From the NCBI RefSeq assembly GCF_040939455.1, contig NC_134107.1:15811537-15875536 (forward strand): a DNA stretch of 64,000 bases, written 5' to 3'. This document shows, piece after piece, positions 57,535 through 64,000 of this stretch. Position numbers and translations under genes: made by a program. The notes under the pieces are model-generated. The model saw only the letters and a list, made by a program, of their open reading frames with translations. It searched no databases and was not told where the DNA came from. The stretch's first letter is position 1, and each line of letters begins with the position of its first letter. Source of the stretch: Microcebus murinus. Taxonomy: Eukaryota; Chordata; Mammalia; Primates; Cheirogaleidae.

Positions 57535-57780
57535 GCCTTCTTTATTCATTTTATTTACTTTTATTTTACAATTACAATTAGCTATAACGTGCCTTCACAT
57601 TTTCTTTTTAAAAAATTAACATTATTTTTAATGATAGATCATAACTATATGTATTTATGAAGTATAGTGTGATGTTTTGATATATATATGCAATGTGGAA
57701 TGATAAAATCGAGCTAATTAACATATTTATTCTTATCTTTTCTGTCTTTTTCCTTTTGGTATTCAGCATGTGTCCTTACA
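57535..57780 (-). mobile_element. L1 3' UTR fragment, antisense
   Basis: 'tatgtatttatgaagtatag' and 'gtgatgttttgatatatata' followed by 'tgcaatgtggaatgataaaa' read as the complement of an L1MA-type 3' UTR. Confidence 0.65.
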
Positions 57781-58029
57781 GCTGAATTTGATGGCATCCT
57801 TTCTCTGTCCTCAACAGATAACCTTCATTTTTGGATATGAAAGTCAGCTGATAATTAAAAAAATGAAGACGACATTCTTGTTGCTGGAGTCGTTAGTAGA
57901 GTCAGAGTAGCGTGGGGAGGAGTCCTGATTTAGTAAATCTTTCTGTGATATTATCTACCTGTCTGTTTTGGGTTCCAAAGAGGGAGGGGAAGTGGTTTTA
58001 CTGCACTTTCCGCTACCTTCTCTTCTATT

Positions 58030-58125
58030 GTTGACAACAGGACCCTTGAGGTTCTAATATCTGAACAGGGCCTGGCAAATCATATGGACTTAATCAATAT
58101 TTGTTGAATGAATGAATTCATCTTA
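58030..58125 (+). repeat. L2 3'-end relic
   Basis: 'cagggcctggcaaatcatat' and 'caatatttgttgaatgaatg' match the L2 terminus. Confidence 0.55.
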
Positions 58126-59127
58126 GTATTTCAGTGCAAATCCTGAAAGTATTTAACAAAAAATAAAGGGAATCATTCATGTGACAGGTAAGTTCTCAGT
58201 AGAGTTCTTCTGAAGGAAATTTGGTAATCGTGACTTTAATTTTTAGGCTATATTAGATAGTAACAACATATATTCTTTTTATTTTGTTTTAAAAAGAATT
58301 GGCTTTTTATAGTGAAAATCAAAATTGTGTTTCATAGGGCTTAATTTTTAGATAAATAAAAGTGTGTGAGAAAAGTTATTTATTTTGGGTTTTATGTTTA
58401 GAATACAGAATTTTTCAGTTTTCTAGTCAACTCTGACAGACTGCAATTTAATTTTTAAAATTACAATCTATAATTTTGAAATAAAAGCAAAACGTGATTT
58501 TCTTATATTTTAAATCCACATACTTATATATATTCATTACTCAGGCATAAGGCCTTAGAAACATTAAAGAAAGGCTTTTGTGAGTAATGAGTAGGCTACA
58601 GAAATTAATAACAGTATAAGCTAATTATGTCTTTATGAGCAGAGGTGATAAACAGAAGTTAGGATGAAATGAATGTGTGTTATGTTATCTTTCCATTTTG
58701 TTCTTTTTCATTTGCTAAGCAAGGTCAGAGGAGGCAAGCAGGGGGAAAAATAATACACTGTACCAAGAACAGGGTAAGAAAAAGCTGAAGAAAGAACCGA
58801 GATAAATTTTATTCCCAAATAAACTTTATCCCAAACAAAAGAAGAAAGCTTAGGAGTCTTTGGTAACTAAGAGGCAGCTAAAACAAGGTTTCATTAGAAA
58901 TGGTAACATGTGGGGTGGCTGAGAAAAATGATGGGACAAACCAAGGTAGGGGTTGCTGTGGTCGTTTTGTCTCTCGGGAGTCTGTAAACACAAGCTTTGC
59001 AGTGGTCACTACCTGTATGGTCAGATGTCCCCGTGCCCCAGTTATACCAGCACGTTTTGCAAAACATTTTGATCGCTTACCATTTCTTCTTCCTGAAAGA
59101 AGATATAAATTCTCTTCCGGTTCATCT
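58126..59127. other. Intergenic, AT-rich, unassigned
   Basis: ORF pair 58878-59141 (-) and 58900-59181 (+) overlap each other and are not supported by any domain. Confidence 0.35.
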
Positions 59128-59310
59128 CGCTTCCTTGGCATGGTGGTGCATGCCTGTAGTCCCAGCTACTCGGGAGGCTGAGGCAGGAGGATCCCATGAG
59201 CCCAGGAGTTTGAGGTTGCTGTGAGCTAGGCTGACACCATGGCACTATCCCTGGTAACAGTGAGCCTCTGTCTCAAAAAAACAAAACAAAACAACAACAA
59301 CAACAAAAAC
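59128..59310 (+). mobile_element. Alu-type monomer, sense
   Basis: 'tggcatggtggtgcatgcct', 'gtagtcccagctactcggga' and 'ggttgctgtgagctaggctg' end in an (AAAC/AAC)n tail. About one Alu arm in length. ORFs here are shadows. Confidence 0.85.
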
Positions 59311-59317
59311 CTATGGG

Positions 59318-59351
<34 letters not shown>
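59318..59351 (+). repeat. (TG)n microsatellite
   Basis: About 15 TG units between the two Alu elements. Confidence 0.9.
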
Positions 59352-59369
59352 ACCACAGTTTCCACAGTT

Positions 59370-59731
<362 letters not shown>

Positions 59732-59743
59732 CCACAGTTTTTT

Positions 59744-60775
59744 AAATCAATTCTTCCACTGATGAACATCTAGATTGTTTCCATATCTTGGCTATTGTGA
59801 ATACTGCTACAACAAGCATGAAAATGCAGAGGTGGTGATTTCATTTTCCTTGGGTATATACCCAGAAGAAGTATTGCTGGCTTGTATGATAATTCTATTT
59901 TTAATTGCTTTAGTAGTCTTCATACTGTTTTCCATAAGGCTGCACCAATCAATCAGTCCCACCAACAGTGTCTTAGGGTTCCCTTTTCTGCACACCCTTG
60001 CCAGCACTTGCTGTCTCTTGTCTTTTTGATAACAGTTATTCTAAAAGCTATGAGGTGATACCTCATAGCGGTTCACAGTAGTTTTGATTTGCATTTCCTG
60101 ATGATTAGTGGTGTTGAGCACCTTTTCATATACCTGTTGGCCACTTTTATGTCATCTTTAGACAAATGTCTATTCATGCCCTATGTCTGTTTTTTAGTCA
60201 GCTTATATTGTTTCTTGCTATTGAGGTGCAAGTGTTTTAAAAATAAATATTAGGTTTAATCTCTTATTTGATATATGGTTACAAATATTTGTCCCAATCT
60301 GTAGGTTGCCTTTTTATTTTGTTGATTGCTTCCTTTGCTGTGAAGAAGCTTTTAGTTTGATGTAGTAACCCCACCCCAATTTTTTCTTTTCTTTTTTTTT
60401 TTTTAGCCTGAACTTTTGATATCCTAGAAATCATTGCCAACACCAATGTCGAGGAGTTTTCCCCTATGTTTTCTTCTAGGAGTTTCATGGTTCAGGTCTT
60501 ACATGTAGGTCTTTTATTCATTTCGAGTTGATTTTTCTGTAAGGGTCCAGATTTATTCTTTTGCATGTGGAAATGCAGTTTTCCCCAGCACCGTTTCCTG
60601 AAGAGGTGATCCTTTCCCCGCTGTGTCTTCTTGGTTCCCTTGTGGATAATTAGATAACCATATAGGTGTGGATTTATTTCTGGTCTTTCTGTTCTGTTCC
60701 ACTGGTCTAAGTGTCTGTTTTCATGACAGTAGCATACTATTTTGATCAAGATGGCTTTGTAAGATTAATATAATT
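59744..60775 (-). mobile_element. L1 3' UTR and ORF2 end, antisense
   Basis: 'tgatgaacatctagattgtt', 'ttgggtatatacccagaaga', 'accaatcaatcagtcccacc', 'tgatttgcatttcctgatga' and 'ttctgttccactggtctaag' are L1 complement landmarks in order. Broken frames; small ORFs inside are fragments. The Alu above inserted in or beside it. Confidence 0.85.
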
Positions 60776-60799
60776 TAGTGCTTTGGTAATATTTATGCA

Positions 60800-61155
60800 A
60801 TTTAATTCTCAATGAGGAGCTACTCTATGAATTAACTATTACTATTAGCCTCCTTTTACAGGTAAAATACTGAGGCTTGGACAGATTAATTTGCTCAAGG
60901 TGACACAAACAGCAAATGGAAGAGCCAGAATTTAACCCAAGTTGTCTGATACCAACAACCATGTTCATAACTTAAGTCATGGCTCTGCCATGAATTGGTC
61001 TTATCGTATTCCTTTGTGCCTTTGTTTCCTCACTTGTGCATAGGAAATATTGCCACATCTGCCTTCGGGACTGCTTTAATGATTGATTTAGGTCAGTTAT
61101 TTGAGAGGATGCATGTATGCATCTGTATACACTGAAAGTGCTTTGTAAATGGGAA
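60800..61155. repeat. Two MIR relics, antisense then sense
   Basis: 60800-60955 reads as MIR complement ('cctccttttacaggtaaaat', 'caaggtgacacaaacagcaa'). 60960-61155 reads as MIR sense ('cctttgtttcctcacttgtg', 'gaaagtgctttgtaaatggg'). Confidence 0.55.
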
Positions 61156-61199
61156 GTGTACACATATGCATTTGATCGTTATCAAGCTTTATTACCAGA

Positions 61200-61300
61200 A
61201 AGCTGTGCTAACTTGGGAAAATCCCTTGTCGTCTTGGCCTCAGATTCTTCACCTGGAAATTGAGAGTTTTGGATTAGAAGATCCCTATATCCTTCCAGTT
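61200..61300 (+). repeat. MIR3-like relic
   Basis: 'cttgggaaaatcccttgtcg', 'ggcctcagattcttcacctg', 'ggattagaagatccctatat', 'ccttccagttc' follow the MIR3-type end. The duplicated 141-bp segment starts 10 bp after it. Confidence 0.5.
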
Positions 61301-61310
61301 CAAAAGACGC

Positions 61311-61451
61311 CAGGTTCAGTAAAGAAAAACAACAATCCCAAGGTTATCATAGGACCATGGGGAAGTGGGGAATGGATCCAGCAGGGACATGCCAAAGAGG
61401 GGCATGAAATTAACAGGAACAAAAACTATATTGCAACCAGAACATTAGAGA
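61311..61451. repeat. 141-bp duplicated segment, copy 1
   Basis: Identical to 62784-62924 except for one base (T at about 61411, C in copy 2). The boundaries are sharp and the flanks unrelated. The segment is a multiple of three and open in one frame in both copies (KNNNPKVIIGPWGSGEW is part of it), and the single change is synonymous. I recognise no domain; no poly(A) tail or target duplication is seen. Confidence 0.9.
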
Positions 61452-62264
61452 TCAATCCCCTGGAGTGTTCTCTCCCTTTAATTGGCTTTTCTCCTTTCAT
61501 CTCTGCTCTCAACAGCACATGTAAGAGGATCTGCAGTTGTGGACATCTCTCTCTCTTGCTGTGAGTGGCCAGAAGCACCCAATTTAGAGTGCAAGAAGGC
61601 TCACCTGGAAAATCCATAAGTTTTTTGCAAGGGCTGATGCCTAGAAGCAATTCCAACGTTTGGCAGGAATTTTGTCTTCTTGAGGAATCTGAGCAAGGTC
61701 ACAGGGCAAGATTTAGAGAAACTGGTGGATTCTATGTTTTCTCATTATCTGTGTGTGATTCTGTGTGCTATGTGATTCTTGTTCTGTGTGAAACAAATTT
61801 ATGGATCTCAGTCTCTCCTATTATTCACCTCTTCTCTCTCCCTCACTTCCATTCCCTCCATGGGGTTCTCTGTATCCTTACTCAAATTTCCTAACTTTAA
61901 TTAAAAGAATAATCTCAACATAAAGTTTCCAATATTACTCTGGGATGAGATATAGGTGTTAACTTCTAGCTCTGCAATTTCATAAAGGTATGACCTTAAA
62001 CTCTGTTATTTTCTGATTTTAACCTGTAAAATAGGGATAGTAGGATCATCTAGGGTCAAATGAGACAGATTCTAAAAGTCAATAATGATAGCTGAATCAA
62101 AAACATTTAATTTACTGAGTTTTGGAGGAATTTACTAAGATCAAAACGTGCTTTTCTACGTTTTCCAATTTTCTCCACCTCCCAAACCCTTTTAATTTTA
62201 TGTTTGCTCTAGAGAACTACACTTTTGAAATAATAATAATTAGATTTTTATTCAAATACACAGC
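61452..62264. other. Intergenic, unassigned
   Basis: A diverged MIR may lie near 61940-62060. ORFs 61426-61656 and 61565-61894 show no domain. Confidence 0.35.
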
Positions 62265-62425
62265 TTTGTTAGCCAGGCATGGTGGTGTGTGCCTGCAGTC
62301 CCAGCTACTCAGGAGGCTGAGGTGGGAGAATAGCGTGAGCCCAGGGAGTTTGAGGTCATAGTGAGCTATGATCATACCACTGAACTCCAGCCTTGGGGAT
62401 AGCAAGACCCTGTCTCTTAAAAAAA
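62265..62425 (+). mobile_element. Alu-type monomer, sense
   Basis: 'agccaggcatggtggtgtgt', 'gcagtcccagctactcagga', 'ggtcatagtgagctatgatc' and 'gcaagaccctgtctct' form a single Alu arm with a short A tail. Confidence 0.85.
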
Positions 62426-62783
62426 TTAAATATACAGCTTTGATTCATAATTTCCAAGTAGTGAGAAATAAACTGTGCACTACAGAATGGTATGAGAAAG
62501 TACTCATGTATAATCTCATTAGACCCTTTGCAATATTTCAGATAGCTCTCATTGTCATGTTTAGAGACACTGGGGGTCTGGAGACACTAACATACATAAC
62601 ACAGATGTAAGAAATACTCACTCCAAACACAGGTAATGACAAATGGTCCTTTTAACCTTCTTTTTCTCACATTGTTCTTCCTTTAACAACATTTCTGGCT
62701 TTACCTGATTTTGTATTCTGCACAACTCTGCAAACTGACCATCTGCGTAATAGATCAGAATTGGAAAGGATTTTGTCTCCCTG

Positions 62784-62924
62784 CAGGTTCAGTAAAGAAA
62801 AACAACAATCCCAAGGTTATCATAGGACCATGGGGAAGTGGGGAATGGATCCAGCAGGGACATGCCAAAGAGGGGCATGAAATCAACAGGAACAAAAACT
62901 ATATTGCAACCAGAACATTAGAGA
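62784..62924. repeat. 141-bp duplicated segment, copy 2
   Basis: See copy 1 at 61311. Here the segment is preceded by 'gattttgtctccctgcag', which looks like a 3' splice site, but no matching downstream GT donor could be assigned, so an exon is only a possibility. Confidence 0.9.
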
Positions 62925-63884
62925 AAAATCTAGTAAAATCCCCAGTGAATATTTACATCAGTCAACTTTTCTTCTCCAAATTGTCAACTCCAACTAGTCC
63001 AACTTTTCAATTCCTAATTGTGAGTTGGGGAACACAAGCAAAAAATTAATCAGGAGTGAGAGTAGTCAGAAATTTTTCACTTTTTTTCTAGCTCTCAAAA
63101 CATTAACAAGAAAAAATTTCAGGATAAACTTTATCATGAGTAAGAGAAACAATCCACAATTCCTCACTGTTTTCTGGGAATGGTGGATTGCATAGAATAC
63201 ATTTAATTATGGCTGCTTGTGTCACCAGGATGTAATAGAAAGGTAAAGAATTTTAGTGCAACGGATTGATCAACAGTTTGACTTAGTTTCACTGAATTGA
63301 CTAATAATTTTGGTGTTTGGGGCATGTTGTCTGTGAGAGTTTATATTTTCAAAATAGTTTCATTAAATGTAAGCTATGTTGGATAAAAAAAAGTGACAAA
63401 TTTTATTAGGAGGACACCATTCTGAGAGTAAACAGGAAGATTTCCAAGTTCATAAAACCATAATGGAAATAAAACAAGCATAAGATATCCTTAGTTTGAT
63501 ATCCAAAGCTGAGTGAAAGATCCATTCATTAATGTGCTGGACATGCGTTCACTGAGTCATACAAACATGAGCACCCACGATGCTTAGTGTGGAGTAGGAA
63601 AACGTCTCCCCTGTCCGCGACCTGTGCACAGTCAGTGTTGTCAGCTGGAGGGTTCTTGGCAATGGTGGAACATAAAAAGCAGCATCAGGAAACCACGATG
63701 CAGCTGGGTGGGAGATAACACAATATTACAAGATAGAAATAAATACAATCATTCATTAACCATATTCTTTAGTCTAGCTTAGAGACCATATAAGTTAAGA
63801 GATATTTTTATTAAGAGTTTTTTAATATTTCTGTGTTTCAGTATTATGTCTTCTTTGCCCTCTTTTGCAGGAGAAGTGATGTCA
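62925..63884. other. Intergenic, unassigned
   Basis: No gene or repeat recognised. Confidence 0.35.
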
Positions 63885-64000
63885 GGAGTGATAATTGCTA
63901 ACGTTTACTGAGCCCTTAGTGTTTAAAACCCTTCGTGTCATTTAATCTATGCAACAACCACGTATGGGGTGGTAACTATGATTAGCTTCACTTATAGATG
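63885..64000 (-). repeat. MIR SINE, antisense, cut by the window edge
   Basis: 'gataattgctaacgtttact', 'gagcccttagtg', 'tgtcatttaatctatgcaac' and 'tgattagcttcacttataga' are MIR complement landmarks; it runs off the right end. Confidence 0.6.

Overview
This is vertebrate nuclear DNA from a primate, most likely a strepsirrhine (lemur, loris or galago). The best evidence is a set of minus-strand Alu elements (about 7036-7372, 31899-32237, 37727-38063, 59409-59731). Their right arm carries the strepsirrhine form, with the stretch 'cagttggccaattaattt' before 'tctattta(g)tagagac', and there are L1 3' ends with a G-rich tract followed by 'gtacccccataatatgc'. No bacterial-style operon, CRISPR array, tRNA or rRNA gene is visible. 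The only convincing protein-coding genes are four single-exon olfactory receptor (OR) coding regions.

Layout of genes: an OR4D10/OR4D11-type receptor (9436-10371, -), a decayed OR4D-like C-terminal fragment (11205-11460, -), OR4D6 (16729-17673, -), OR5A1 (36646-37593, -) and OR5A2 (52132-53091, +). Read on the opposite strand, this is the order and orientation I know for human 11q12.1: OR5A2 facing away from OR5A1, OR4D6 and the other OR4D genes. All four ORs look intact, with one extracellular glycosylation sequon, seven membrane spans, the TM3-ECL2 cysteine pair, an LHTPMY motif and an NPxIY motif. OR5A1 has an unusual DRH in place of DRY. OR5A1 keeps Asp183, the residue linked in people to beta-ionone (violet) sensitivity. 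OR5A2 keeps Pro172, and OR4D6 has Thr263; both positions have been discussed in connection with human musk perception.

Between the genes the window is mostly transposons. There are L1 copies of several ages (1-765, 5640-6900, 19218-22650, 24040-25165, 28590-33100, 42470-43060, 44070-45785, 46464-46728, 59740-60775), Alus, MIR/L2 relics, several LTRs including a solo LTR with a perfect 5-bp target duplication just downstream of OR4D6 (16081-16562), a 222-bp hAT-type miniature element with an 8-bp target duplication (20029-20250), and an internally deleted mariner with recognisable transposase ends (46829-47413).

Local duplications are the second theme. A diverged block recurs at about 3.8, 14.4 and 26.4 kb, about 4.3 kb upstream of each OR4D gene once later insertions are discounted, which predicts a further OR4D gene just left of the window. 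A chimeric 294-bp segment (13029-13322) joins copies of two other places in the window. A larger diverged pair lies at 34.7-36.1 and 41.3-43.8 kb. A 141-bp segment is present twice at 61311 and 62784, differing at one base. Coordinates of repeats are read by eye and are approximate unless target-site duplications fix them.
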